Source: Kiritimatiellia bacterium (GTDB taxonomy: Bacteria > Verrucomicrobiota > Kiritimatiellia > RFP12 > UBA1067). From it: a DNA stretch of 25,968 bases. How positions within the stretch are numbered: position 1 is the first letter of the stretch; every line of letters starts with the position of its first letter. The position numbers were made by a program, and so were the translations under genes. The stretch lies in NCBI GenBank assembly GCA_900767325.1, contig CAAFYT010000024.1:1-25968 (forward strand), read 5' to 3'. This document shows, piece after piece, positions 16,442-24,135 of the stretch. Under the pieces are notes generated by a model. That model had not been told where the DNA came from and ran no database searches. It saw nothing but the letters and a program-made list of their open reading frames with translations.

Positions 16442-17472
16442 AACTGAAGGCCCCGAAGAAGGGAATTGACTGGGCAGCGCTGGGTTTCGGCTACTCGAAG
16501 ACCAACTGCCATATTGTTTACACATGGAAGAACGGAAACTGGTCGAAGCCGAAGTTCGTGAAGGATCCGTTCATCACGATGCATATCGGCGCGAGTTGTC
16601 TGCACTATGGGCAGGAATGCTTTGAAGGAATGAAGGCGTTCCGTCAGAAGAGCGGAAAGATCGTGATCTTCCGTCCTGACGAAAACGGCAAGCGCATGTA
16701 TCGTACGGCGGAACGCACGGTGATGCCGCCCGTGCCGGTGAAGATGTACATCGATGCCGCCGTTCAGCTCGTCAAGCGAAATTCCGAGTACGTACCGCCG
16801 TACGGCACGGGGGGATCGATGTATCTGCGGCCACTCCTCATCGGTACGGGTCCGCAGATTGGCGTAGCGCCGGCCCACGAGTACACGTTCATCATGATGT
16901 GCATGCCAGTCAGTGCCTACTACAAGGGCGGCATGAAGCCGGTGCGTTCGGTCATCCTCGACGATTGGGATCGCGCGGCTCCGCACGGCATGGGCGACGT
17001 CAAGGTCGGCGGCAACTACGCGGCGTCGCTCTTCGCGCACGAGAAGGCGAAACGCGCCGGATGGCCCGTCGAACTCTACCTCGACGCCAAGACCCACAAG
17101 TACGTCGAGGAGTTCTCGACTTCGAACTTCTGCGGCATTACCAGGGCCGGCGCCTACGTCACGCCCGATTCATGCTCAGTCCTGCCTTCCGTCACCAACC
17201 TGTCGCTACGGCAGGCCGCGAAGGACATGGGCATCAAGGTCGAGATGCGCAAGATTCCCTACACCGAGCTGAGGAAGTTCAAGGAGATCGGTGCGCTCGG
17301 AACGGCTGTCGTGATTACGCCCGTTTGGGAGATTACGCGCGGAAAGGACGTGATCAAGGTTTCGGATCCGGATCGGCCGGGACCCGTTCTCAAAAAACTC
17401 TATGATCGAATCCAGGCCATTCAATACGGACTCATTCCCGATAGGCACCACTGGTGTTACGAAGTGAAATAG
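16438..17472 (+). CDS. ilvE: Branched-chain amino acid aminotransferase (class IV, BCAT type II)
   Basis: This PLP enzyme transfers the amino group between glutamate and branched 2-oxo acids, the last step of Val, Leu and Ile synthesis. The 344-residue length and wording match the longer eukaryotic/Bacillus-like BCAT group rather than E. coli IlvE. Motifs: HYGQECFEGMKAFR (about 56-69), the substrate-loop region YLRPLLIGTG, and the PLP lysine K189 in DVKVGGNYAAS, followed by EEFSTSNFCGI where the family often has E-x-GTMN. The C-terminal GALGTAVVITPV is also typical. The ATG is within the stop of the membrane protein gene and is preceded by AAAGGAAAGGA. Co-transcription with a DUF2723 gene and recJ has no obvious biochemical logic. 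Confidence is high for the family, slightly lower for exact substrate. Confidence 0.93.
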   Translation: MKLKAPKKGIDWAALGFGYSKTNCHIVYTWKNGNWSKPKFVKDPFITMHIGASCLHYGQECFEGMKAFRQKSGKIVIFRPDENGKRMYRTAERTVMPPVPVKMYIDAAVQLVKRNSEYVPPYGTGGSMYLRPLLIGTGPQIGVAPAHEYTFIMMCMPVSAYYKGGMKPVRSVILDDWDRAAPHGMGDVKVGGNYAASLFAHEKAKRAGWPVELYLDAKTHKYVEEFSTSNFCGITRAGAYVTPDSCSVLPSVTNLSLRQAAKDMGIKVEMRKIPYTELRKFKEIGALGTAVVITPVWEITRGKDVIKVSDPDRPGPVLKKLYDRIQAIQYGLIPDRHHWCYEVK

Positions 17473-19100
17473 TCAGGCGGATCCTTCAGCGGCGCGGCAT
17501 CGACTCGGCGTCGGTGGAGAAGTTCCTGCATCCGTCGATGGATGATCTCGCGCGGCCGGAAGAGCTTCTGGGCGTTGTCGAGGCCGCCGATGCGTTGCTT
17601 GCCGCCGCCGCCGCCGGTCGGCGCATCGTCGTTTTCGGCGACTACGATTGCGATGGCGTCTGCGCAACGGCGATTCTCGTCAAGACTCTGCGCGCGGTTT
17701 GGAAGGGAGACCCCTCGCGAGTGGAGGATGAAGTCGTTCCGTTCATTCCCAATCGGCTGGACGAGGGTTATGGAATGAGCGATCTCTCGCTTTCGCGCAT
17801 GCTGCGGGAGAATCCGAATGTTGCAATCGTCGTTACGGTCGACAACGGCATCAATGCCGTTTCGCAGATCGCCGGGCTTAGGGCTCGCGGAGTTGCAGTT
17901 GTGGTGACCGATCATCACTTGCCGGGCGAGTCGTTGCCGATTGCCGATGCACTCGTCAACCCGCGGGTCGCGGCGAGCGATCGCCTGCGTGATCTCTGCG
18001 GCGCGGGCGTGGCCTTCCTGCTGGCGCGGCGAATCATCTCGGAGGCCCGTGCGCGCGGCCTTTTTGCGGGCGCATCGTTCGGCGGAACGCTTCTGGTATT
18101 GGCGGGGCTCGCCACGGTAACGGACATCATGCCGCTCATGGGGCAGAACCGCATCCTGGTTCACGAGGCCTTGGCGCACTTCGGCGAATGGGCGCCGATC
18201 GGGCTCAAGGAGCTTCATCTGCGCGGCGCAAAGACGGCGATCGGGGGGCGGATGTGCTCCAAGGACTTTGGCTATGTTTTGGGGCCGCGAATCAATGCTG
18301 CCGGACGCATCGCATCGGGAATGGAGGCGCTTGAGCTTCTGCTTTCGGATGATCGCGAGATCACCCGCGAGCTGGCGCGGATGGTCGATGGCTACAATGT
18401 CGATCGCAAGTCCGTCGAGCAGAGGATGTCCGACGAGGCGCTTCTCAAGGTCGTCTCGGGCGCTTCGGCGCAGGTGATCGACATGCCGGAAGGCCACCCC
18501 GGCGTCGCGGGGATCGTGGCGTCGCGGGTGATGGAAAAGCTGGGCGGACAATCGCCGGTCTGCGTGATCGCCGGAGGGCATGGCTCAGCGCGTGCACCGG
18601 ATCACATCAACATCCGCGATGCGTTCGTGGCGTGCGCGGAGGTCTTGGATACGTACGGCGGGCATGCGGCGGCGGGTGGGTTCTCGGTCAAGCCGGGGAA
18701 GGTCGACGAGTTCCGTCGGCTTCTCTGCGAGTATTGCGATAAGCTCAAGACGCAGCCCTCCGCGAACAGCGGCTCCGAGCCGGACGTGTGGATCGACTCT
18801 GCGGATATCGACCTAGAGCTCGCCGAGATGCTGAAAGAGATCGAGCCGTTCGGCGAAGGGAATCCCGAGCCGATCTTCGGCTTGCGGGGGGCGACGATTC
18901 GCGATGTGCGGCTTCTTGGCTCCGACGGACGGCATCTTTCGATGGTCGTGAACAACAGGCGGGCCGTCTGGTGGAACCATGGGTCGGAGATCGAGTCGAT
19001 CCGCGCCTTGGCAGCCGAATCGCGCGATCTCAGATTCGCGTTGATGATCTCCGATTACGGCGAGAGGCATGTCGAGATGCGGCTCATTTCGATCAGCTGA
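17454..19100 (+). CDS. recJ: Single-stranded-DNA-specific exonuclease RecJ
   Basis: RecJ degrades single-stranded DNA 5' to 3' in recombination and mismatch repair. The 548 residues include the DHH phosphoesterase core with GDYDCDG (62-68, metal-binding Asp63, 65 and 67), VTVDNGI, and VTDHH (151-155, Asp153-His154-His155), then LGPRINAAGRI. The DHHA1-type domain has HPGVAGIVASRVME, GSARAP and YGGHAAAGGF, and a C-terminal OB-like domain has PFGEGNPEPIF. I take GTG 17454, inside the 3' end of ilvE (19-base overlap), since no later start keeps the conserved RRILQRRGI segment; there is no convincing Shine-Dalgarno. The N-terminus is slightly shorter than in E. coli. The 3' end overlaps the convergent flavodiiron gene by 8 bases. 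Confidence 0.94.
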   Translation: MLRSEIVRRILQRRGIDSASVEKFLHPSMDDLARPEELLGVVEAADALLAAAAAGRRIVVFGDYDCDGVCATAILVKTLRAVWKGDPSRVEDEVVPFIPNRLDEGYGMSDLSLSRMLRENPNVAIVVTVDNGINAVSQIAGLRARGVAVVVTDHHLPGESLPIADALVNPRVAASDRLRDLCGAGVAFLLARRIISEARARGLFAGASFGGTLLVLAGLATVTDIMPLMGQNRILVHEALAHFGEWAPIGLKELHLRGAKTAIGGRMCSKDFGYVLGPRINAAGRIASGMEALELLLSDDREITRELARMVDGYNVDRKSVEQRMSDEALLKVVSGASAQVIDMPEGHPGVAGIVASRVMEKLGGQSPVCVIAGGHGSARAPDHINIRDAFVACAEVLDTYGGHAAAGGFSVKPGKVDEFRRLLCEYCDKLKTQPSANSGSEPDVWIDSADIDLELAEMLKEIEPFGEGNPEPIFGLRGATIRDVRLLGSDGRHLSMVVNNRRAVWWNHGSEIESIRALAAESRDLRFALMISDYGERHVEMRLISIS

Positions 19101-20253
19101 GCGCTCGGGCGAGATCGGTGAGAAGGCGGCGCGAGGTGTCGTCAAGCGCGCTGCGCAGGGTGACGACGGGTTCGACGAATGTGATTTCCTTCAGGCCGGC
19201 GAGCCGTTCGCGCATTTTCCGCGCCGCCATTGGCGCCCATGATCCGTTTTCGATGAAGGCGAGAACGCGATTGCGGTAGCCGCGCTCAACGAGCTGGTCG
19301 ATGAATGTTTGCATGAATGGGAAGAGACCGCCATTGTAGGTCGTTGTCGCCAAAACGAGCTTGCCGTAGCGAAACGCGTCCTCGACGGTCTCGGGTAGAT
19401 CGTCGCGCGCGAGGTCCGACATCGCGATCTTCGGGCAGTTGCGCCTCGAAAGCTCGTTCCTCAACAGCTCGACTGCGGCCTTGGTGTGCCCGTAGACGCT
19501 TGTGTAGGCGATGCAAACGCCGGGCGACTCGACGCGATAGGAGCTCCAGATGTCGTATTTCTCGATCGCGTGGGCAATCGCCTCGCCCGTCAGGATCGGG
19601 CCGTGGAGCGGACAGATCGTCTGGATGTCGAGTTGGGTGGCTTTCTTGAGCAGTGCTTGGGTCTGCGCGCCGAACTTTCCGACAATGCCGATGTAATATC
19701 GCCTCGCCTCGCAATCCCATCCTTCGGGATCCTCCACGTCGTTGGCGCCGAACTTGCCGAAGCCATCGGCCGAGAAGAGCACTTTGTCGGTCGCATCATA
19801 GGTGACGATGACCTCGGGCCAGTGTACCATGGGCGCGGCGACGAAGTGCAACTCGTGCCGACCGAGATCGAGAGTGTCACCATCTTTCACGATTCTGCGC
19901 CGGGGGGCGATAGATTTTCCGAAGAACTGCTCCATGATTGTGAACGCCTGGTCGGAGGCGACGACGGTGGCGCGCGGGTAGGCGGCGAGGAAGCGGTCGA
20001 TGCTTGCGGAGTGGTCCGGTTCCATGTGCTGGACAACGAGAAAGTCCGGCGCGCGGTCGCCGAGCGTCGTCGAGAGATTGCGTAGCCATTCCTCGCCGAA
20101 GCGCTGATCGACGCTATCCATCACGGCGATCTGACGATCGACGATCACATAGGAGTTGTAGGCCATGCCGCGCGGCACGACGTATTGGCCTTCGAAGAGG
20201 TCGATGGCGTGGTCGTTCACGCCGATGAACTTGATGTCGTTTGTGATATCCAT
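19093..20253 (-). CDS. fprA: Flavodiiron protein (oxygen/NO reductase, class A)
   Basis: Flavodiiron proteins reduce O2 to water or NO to N2O in the cytoplasm of anaerobes, protecting them from oxidative or nitrosative stress. In 386 residues, the beta-lactamase-like domain carries all diiron ligands: His76, Glu78 and Asp80 (HMEPDH), His144 (MVHWPE), Asp163 (SADGF) and His217 (CPLHGP). A flavodoxin domain follows from about 245, with the FMN-phosphate loop TSVYGHT (251-257) and TTTYNGGLFPFM. No rubredoxin or flavin reductase domain is attached, so it is class A and needs an external electron donor; none is in the window. The ATG lies 8 bases after its -10 box without Shine-Dalgarno. Whether O2 or NO is the main substrate cannot be told from sequence. 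Confidence 0.95.
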   Translation of the reverse strand: MDITNDIKFIGVNDHAIDLFEGQYVVPRGMAYNSYVIVDRQIAVMDSVDQRFGEEWLRNLSTTLGDRAPDFLVVQHMEPDHSASIDRFLAAYPRATVVASDQAFTIMEQFFGKSIAPRRRIVKDGDTLDLGRHELHFVAAPMVHWPEVIVTYDATDKVLFSADGFGKFGANDVEDPEGWDCEARRYYIGIVGKFGAQTQALLKKATQLDIQTICPLHGPILTGEAIAHAIEKYDIWSSYRVESPGVCIAYTSVYGHTKAAVELLRNELSRRNCPKIAMSDLARDDLPETVEDAFRYGKLVLATTTYNGGLFPFMQTFIDQLVERGYRNRVLAFIENGSWAPMAARKMRERLAGLKEITFVEPVVTLRSALDDTSRRLLTDLARALS

Positions 20254-20261
20254 AGATACGT

Positions 20262-20273
20262 ATTATAGCATAA
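20262..20273 (-). promoter_or_regulatory. Extended -10 promoter of the flavodiiron gene
   Basis: Read on the minus strand the sequence is TTTATGCTATAAT, with TATAAT at 20262-20267 and a TGC extension. There is no recognisable -35. Eight bases separate the box from the ATG (first base 20253), so the mRNA should be leaderless. Confidence 0.75.
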
Positions 20274-20310
20274 AGACGAGGACAGGTGTGCGAGCGTGTC
20301 TTGCTCGTCT
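20274..20310. promoter_or_regulatory. Imperfect palindrome between divergent promoters, candidate operator
   Basis: AGACGAG (20274-20280) plus GACA (20281-20284) is mirrored by TGTC (20297-20300) and CTCGTCT (20304-20310), with a 3-base asymmetry. The arms flank a 12-base centre. It lies between the two outward-facing -10 boxes and covers the -35 zones of both, where a regulator would act. Confidence 0.5.
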
Positions 20311-20330
20311 CGGTCAGGATTTGGTATAAT
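20301..20330 (+). promoter_or_regulatory. Promoter of the small membrane protein-purF pair
   Basis: TTGCTC (20301-20306), an 18-base spacer and the extended -10 TGGTATAAT (TATAAT at 20325-20330). The ATG at 20348 is 17 bases downstream, giving a leader of about 10 bases with no Shine-Dalgarno. Confidence 0.75.
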
Positions 20331-20347
20331 ATGCGCCATCCACAGTC

Positions 20348-20575
20348 ATGAGATGGTATGAGGTCAGTTACATTGCCCGAGACGGCGAAGAGGCCGAACG
20401 GGAGGTTCTTGCCCGAAACGAGCAAGACGCTCGGCGGCGTATGGAGAAATCGGGCTACGACGATCTTCTGGAGGTTCGCCCGGTGGGCGTTCCGGTTTGG
20501 GTGAAGGTCGTGGCGGGGCTTTTGGCGATCGGTCTTGTGGCCGCGCTCGTCATTGTGCAGGGCAGTCGAAACTAA
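20348..20575 (+). CDS. Small tail-anchored membrane protein, unknown function
   Basis: I do not recognise this 75-residue protein. Residues 1-48 are charged and soluble; residues 49-70 (VPVWVKVVAGLLAIGLVAAL...) form one membrane helix with a short positively charged tail, so it is probably anchored by its C-terminus with the N-terminal part in the cytoplasm. The soluble part (YEVSYIARDGEEAEREVLARNEQDARRRM... followed by LLEVRPV) recalls the short alpha/beta segment at the N-terminus of type II secretion F/PilC proteins, where a similar strand, Ala-x-x-x-x-Ala helix and closing strand occur; this is resemblance by eye only. It is real by context: its own promoter, good coding character, and purF ten bases downstream with AAGGAG overlapping its stop. 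Confidence 0.7.
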   Translation: MRWYEVSYIARDGEEAEREVLARNEQDARRRMEKSGYDDLLEVRPVGVPVWVKVVAGLLAIGLVAALVIVQGSRN

Positions 20576-20584
20576 GGAGCGGAG

Positions 20585-22048
20585 ATGGGTGGTTTCTGCG
20601 GTGTGATTTCCGAGGGCGATTGCGTCAGTGATCTCTTCTTCGGTACGGATTATCACTCGCACCTTGGCACGCATCGCGGCGGGATGGTGGTGCTGGGGGC
20701 AGAGACGGGCTTCCAACGCGCGATCCACAACATCCAGAACGCACCGTTCCGCTCGAAGTTCGACCACGATGTCGGGCGGTTTGCGGGCAAGGTCGGGCTG
20801 GGCGTCATCTCCGACACGGATCCCCAGCCGCTCGTGATGTGCTCCCACCTCGGAACGTTCGCCATCGTGACCGTCGGGATGATCGACAACATCGAGGCGC
20901 TGAAGGCGGAGCTTTTCATGGGCCGTTCGGCGCAGCTGCAGTATTCGACGACGAGCGGGATGGTCGGGCCGACGGAGGTCGTGAGCGCATTGATCGCGAC
21001 GCAGCCGACGATCCTCGATGGCGTTCGGCATGTGCAGGAGAAGGTTCGCGGAAGCTGTTCGCTGATGATCGTAACGGAGGAGGGGCGGCTTTTCGCGGCG
21101 CGTGATCGCTATGGGCGAACGCCTGTGGCGATCGGGTGGCGCGCGGGCGCGATGATCGCACTGATGGAGTCGTGCGCGCTCGCGAACCTCGGTTACGAGC
21201 ATGTGCGCGACCTCGGGCCGGGCGAGATGGTGGAACTGACTCCCTCCGGCGCGACGACCCTGATCGAGCCGGGCGAGAAGATGGCGATCTGTTCGTTCCT
21301 CTGGGTCTACTACGGCTACCCGGCCTCGACCTACGAGGGGCGCAATGTCGAGATGGCGCGCTATCGTTGCGGCAGTGCGCTGGCGCGGCGCTATCCGGTC
21401 GATGCGGACGCGGCCTGCGGCATACCCGACAGCGGCATCTCGCACGCGCTCGGCTATGCGCACGAGGCAGGCATCAAGTACGCGCGGCCGTTCGTCAAGT
21501 ACACACCGACCTGGGCGCGTAGCTTCATGCCCTCCGATCAGAAGCAGCGCGAGCGCGTGGCGGCGATGAAGCTGCTGCCGATCCCCGGGCTGATCAACGG
21601 TCGGCGGCTTGTATTCTGCGATGATTCCGTCGTGCGCGGCACGCAGCTCGGCAATCAGGCGCTTCGGCTCTACGCCCATGGCTGCAAGGAGACGCACGTG
21701 CGCATCGCCTGCCCGCCGCTGCTCTATCCGTGCCGCTTTCTCAACTTCTCGCGTTCACGTAACGAATACGATCTCATCACGCGTCGCTACATCCGCGACC
21801 AGGAGGGCGAGGCGGCGGATATCGCGAAGTACCGCGAGGCGACGGGCGAGTCCTACAAGGCCATGGTCGACTTCATCCGCCGGAAGCTGAACCTGACGTC
21901 GCTCGCATTCCAGACGGTCGACGATCTCGTCGCCGCGATCGGTCTGCCGAAGGATCGGCTTTGCACCTATTGCTGGACGGGTGAAGATGTCTCCCTGCCG
22001 AGTTCGTGCGCGGGGGGATGCGCAACTTGTCCGCGGAAGTGTCGCTGA
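20585..22048 (+). CDS. purF: Amidophosphoribosyltransferase, divergent PurF with cysteine-rich tail
   Basis: PurF makes 5-phosphoribosylamine from PRPP and glutamine, the first step of purine synthesis. The 487-residue protein starts with MGGFCGV; Cys5 should be the N-terminal nucleophile once a four-residue propeptide is removed. The glutaminase part is divergent (GTHRGGMVV where QHRGQESAG is usual). The transferase part has GIPDSG (279-284) and the PRPP loop FCDDSVVRGT (344-353). Cysteines matching the Bacillus [4Fe-4S] ligands appear at 236 (ICSF), 383 (YPCRF), 460 and 463 (CTYCWTG), so an iron-sulphur cluster is likely. Beyond them lies an extra C-terminal motif, Cys475, 479, 482 and 486. 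The start is supported by AAGGAGCGGAG. A paralogous amidotransferase with another role is possible given the divergent N-terminus. Confidence 0.85.
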   Translation: MGGFCGVISEGDCVSDLFFGTDYHSHLGTHRGGMVVLGAETGFQRAIHNIQNAPFRSKFDHDVGRFAGKVGLGVISDTDPQPLVMCSHLGTFAIVTVGMIDNIEALKAELFMGRSAQLQYSTTSGMVGPTEVVSALIATQPTILDGVRHVQEKVRGSCSLMIVTEEGRLFAARDRYGRTPVAIGWRAGAMIALMESCALANLGYEHVRDLGPGEMVELTPSGATTLIEPGEKMAICSFLWVYYGYPASTYEGRNVEMARYRCGSALARRYPVDADAACGIPDSGISHALGYAHEAGIKYARPFVKYTPTWARSFMPSDQKQRERVAAMKLLPIPGLINGRRLVFCDDSVVRGTQLGNQALRLYAHGCKETHVRIACPPLLYPCRFLNFSRSRNEYDLITRRYIRDQEGEAADIAKYREATGESYKAMVDFIRRKLNLTSLAFQTVDDLVAAIGLPKDRLCTYCWTGEDVSLPSSCAGGCATCPRKCR

Positions 22049-22057
22049 AGCGGATTT

Positions 22058-22068
22058 TATGGTATAAT
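22058..22068 (+). promoter_or_regulatory. Extended -10 promoter of the branching enzyme gene
   Basis: TATGGTATAAT, with TATAAT at 22063-22068 and the TGG extension, lies ten bases after the purF stop. No strong -35 is visible. An ATG at 22067 overlaps the box and cannot be the start of this transcript. Confidence 0.72.
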
Positions 22069-22093
22069 GTCCACCGTAAGGCGGGAGGGCAGC

Positions 22094-24103
22094 ATGAGAC
22101 ATCTTCTTGACGACGGATACTTGAAGCCGTTCGAAGCGGCGGTGCGCGGACGTTCCCAGCGGGCGTTCGACAAGGCGGCGGAGCTGACGCAGGGGAAGTG
22201 TTCGCTCGCCGAGTGGGCGAACGCCCACAACTACTACGGGCTTCATCGCGAGGCGGAGGGGTGGGTTTTCCGCGAATGGGCGCCGAACGCGACTTCGATG
22301 TGGCTGGTTGGCGATTTCAATGGTTGGCGGATTGACCCCGCCTTCGAGCTCTTTCGCATCGCGGGTATGGATGCGTGGGAGCGGCGCTTCGCGCCAGAGG
22401 CGATCCATCCCGGCGAGAAGTACAACCTGGAGATGCGCTGGGATGGTGGCCGCGACGAGCGCATTCCGGCCTTTGCGCGCTATGTCGTGCAGGATTCGAC
22501 GACCAACCTCTTTGCGGCGTGCGTGTACGAAAGCTCCCATGTCTGGAAGCACAAGCGTGGCCCGCGCCTTGCGCGGCCGATCATCTACGAGGCGCATGTC
22601 GGCATGGGAACGGAAGAGGAGAAGGTCGGTTCGTTCGCCGAGTTCCGCGACAACGTCCTGCCGCGAATCAAGGCCGCCGGTTACAATACGGTGCAGCTGA
22701 TGGCGATCATGGAGCATCCCTACTACGGAAGTTTCGGCTATCACGTCAGCTCCTTCTTCGCGGCGAGTTCGCGCTTTGGCGCGCCGGACGATCTCAAGTC
22801 GCTCGTCGACGCGGCGCACGGCCTCGGGCTTGCGGTGATCATGGACCTCGTCCATTCCCATGCCGTGCAGAACGAGCGCGACGGTCTCTCGCGCTTCGAC
22901 GGTACGGATTACCAGTACTTCCATTCCGGCGCGAAGGGCTGGCATTCGGCGTGGGGGAGCCGTTGCTTCGACTACGGCAAGACAGGCGTGTTGCACTTCC
23001 TGCTCTCCAACTGCAAGTTCTGGCTGGAGGAATACGGCTTCGACGGCTATCGCTTCGACGGCATCACCTCGATGCTCTTCTGGAATCATGGTCTGGGAGA
23101 TGCATTCACCGACTACGGATTGTACTTCAACGGCTCGGTTGACGACGATGCCTGGGTCTACCTGCAGCTCGCGAACCGTGTGATCCACGAAGTCAACCCC
23201 AACGCCATCACCATCGCCGAGGATGTCTCCGGCATGCCGGGCGTGGCGGCGCGCGTGGAGGACTGCGGCATCGGCTTCGATTACCGCATGGCGATGGGCG
23301 AGCCGGATTTCTGGTTCCGCCTGGCCGAGAAGCTGCGCGATGAGGACTGGCCGATGGGCGGTATCTACTGGGAGCTGACGAACAAGCGTCCCGAGGAGAA
23401 GGTGATCTCCTACGTGGAGTCGCACGACCAAGCGCTGGTCGGCGGCAAGACCTTCTTCTTCCAGTTGGTGGATCGCGAGATCTACTGGGGCATGCGCAAG
23501 GATCAGGACAACCTCGCGATCGATCGCGGCCTCGCGCTGCACAAGATGGCGCGTCTGGCCACCCTCGCACTCAACGGCGGAGGCTACTTGACGTTCATGG
23601 GCAATGAATTCGGCCATCCCGAATGGATCGACTTCCCGCGACAGGAGAACGGCTGGAGCTACTACCACGCGCGTCGCCAATGGTCGCTGCGAGATGATCC
23701 GGAGCTGAAGTTCGGCTATCTGGGCGCGTTCGACGAGGCGATGCTGAGGGTCGTCGGCGAGGGCGAGCCGTTTCGGCTCGTGGCGAACGAGCCGGACAAG
23801 GTTTTGGCGTTTATGCGGGGCGAATACATCTATGTCTTCAACTTCAATCCCACGCGGTCGTTTGCCGACTACGGCGTTCTCGTGCCTCCGGCCTCGCGGT
23901 GGGTTGCCGTGTTGGATACTGACGAGCCGCGCTTTGGCGGTCAGGGGCGTGTGGCGGGCGGGATGCGCTACGAGCCGGTTCTGGTGCATGATCGAAATGA
24001 GCTTGTGCAGCAGATCAAACTCTATCTGCCTGCGCGGACCGCGCTTGTGCTTCGACGCGATCGTTCGGAAAGTAAGACCGCGCCTCTCGCCAGCGGGGGT
24101 TGA
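22094..24103 (+). CDS. glgB: 1,4-alpha-glucan branching enzyme, eukaryote-type (GH13_8-like)
   Basis: This enzyme makes alpha-1,6 branches in glycogen. I choose ATG 22094 (669 residues) over the in-frame ATG at 22067, because GCGGGAGGG precedes 22094 and the upstream ATG lies in the -10 box. A carbohydrate-binding CBM48 domain (about 50-140: GWVFREWAPNATSMWLVGDFNGW) leads into the GH13 barrel: QLMAIMEHPYYGSFGYHVSSFFAASSR-type text, DLVHSHA, the nucleophile Asp322 (YRFDGITSM), acid/base Glu376 (TIAEDVSGMP) and Asp445 (ESHDQAL), then FMGNEFGHPEWIDFPR. These phrases are those of human/yeast GBE1 rather than E. coli GlgB. The C-terminal beta domain is complete. No glgA, glgC or glgP is adjacent. 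Confidence 0.94.
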   Translation: MRHLLDDGYLKPFEAAVRGRSQRAFDKAAELTQGKCSLAEWANAHNYYGLHREAEGWVFREWAPNATSMWLVGDFNGWRIDPAFELFRIAGMDAWERRFAPEAIHPGEKYNLEMRWDGGRDERIPAFARYVVQDSTTNLFAACVYESSHVWKHKRGPRLARPIIYEAHVGMGTEEEKVGSFAEFRDNVLPRIKAAGYNTVQLMAIMEHPYYGSFGYHVSSFFAASSRFGAPDDLKSLVDAAHGLGLAVIMDLVHSHAVQNERDGLSRFDGTDYQYFHSGAKGWHSAWGSRCFDYGKTGVLHFLLSNCKFWLEEYGFDGYRFDGITSMLFWNHGLGDAFTDYGLYFNGSVDDDAWVYLQLANRVIHEVNPNAITIAEDVSGMPGVAARVEDCGIGFDYRMAMGEPDFWFRLAEKLRDEDWPMGGIYWELTNKRPEEKVISYVESHDQALVGGKTFFFQLVDREIYWGMRKDQDNLAIDRGLALHKMARLATLALNGGGYLTFMGNEFGHPEWIDFPRQENGWSYYHARRQWSLRDDPELKFGYLGAFDEAMLRVVGEGEPFRLVANEPDKVLAFMRGEYIYVFNFNPTRSFADYGVLVPPASRWVAVLDTDEPRFGGQGRVAGGMRYEPVLVHDRNELVQQIKLYLPARTALVLRRDRSESKTAPLASGG

Positions 24104-24129
24104 CAGCGCGCAGCGGGATTTGGTATACT
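24100..24129 (+). promoter_or_regulatory. Strong promoter of rpsB-tsf
   Basis: A perfect TTGACA (24100-24105) overlaps the glgB stop region, followed by an 18-base spacer and the extended -10 TGGTATACT (TATACT at 24124-24129). It is the only promoter here with a consensus -35, as expected for a ribosomal protein operon. Confidence 0.85.
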
Positions 24130-24135
24130 ACGCGC

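Noticed and set aside
22030..22058. TCCGC...GCGGA hairpin followed by TTTT as a purF terminator
   Set aside because: The stem has only 5 pairs with a 15-base loop and lies over the end of purF; too weak to call.
22067..22093. ATG at 22067 as the start of the branching enzyme
   Set aside because: This ATG shares bases with the -10 box, so it would lie upstream of the transcription start; ATG 22094 has a good ribosome-binding site.
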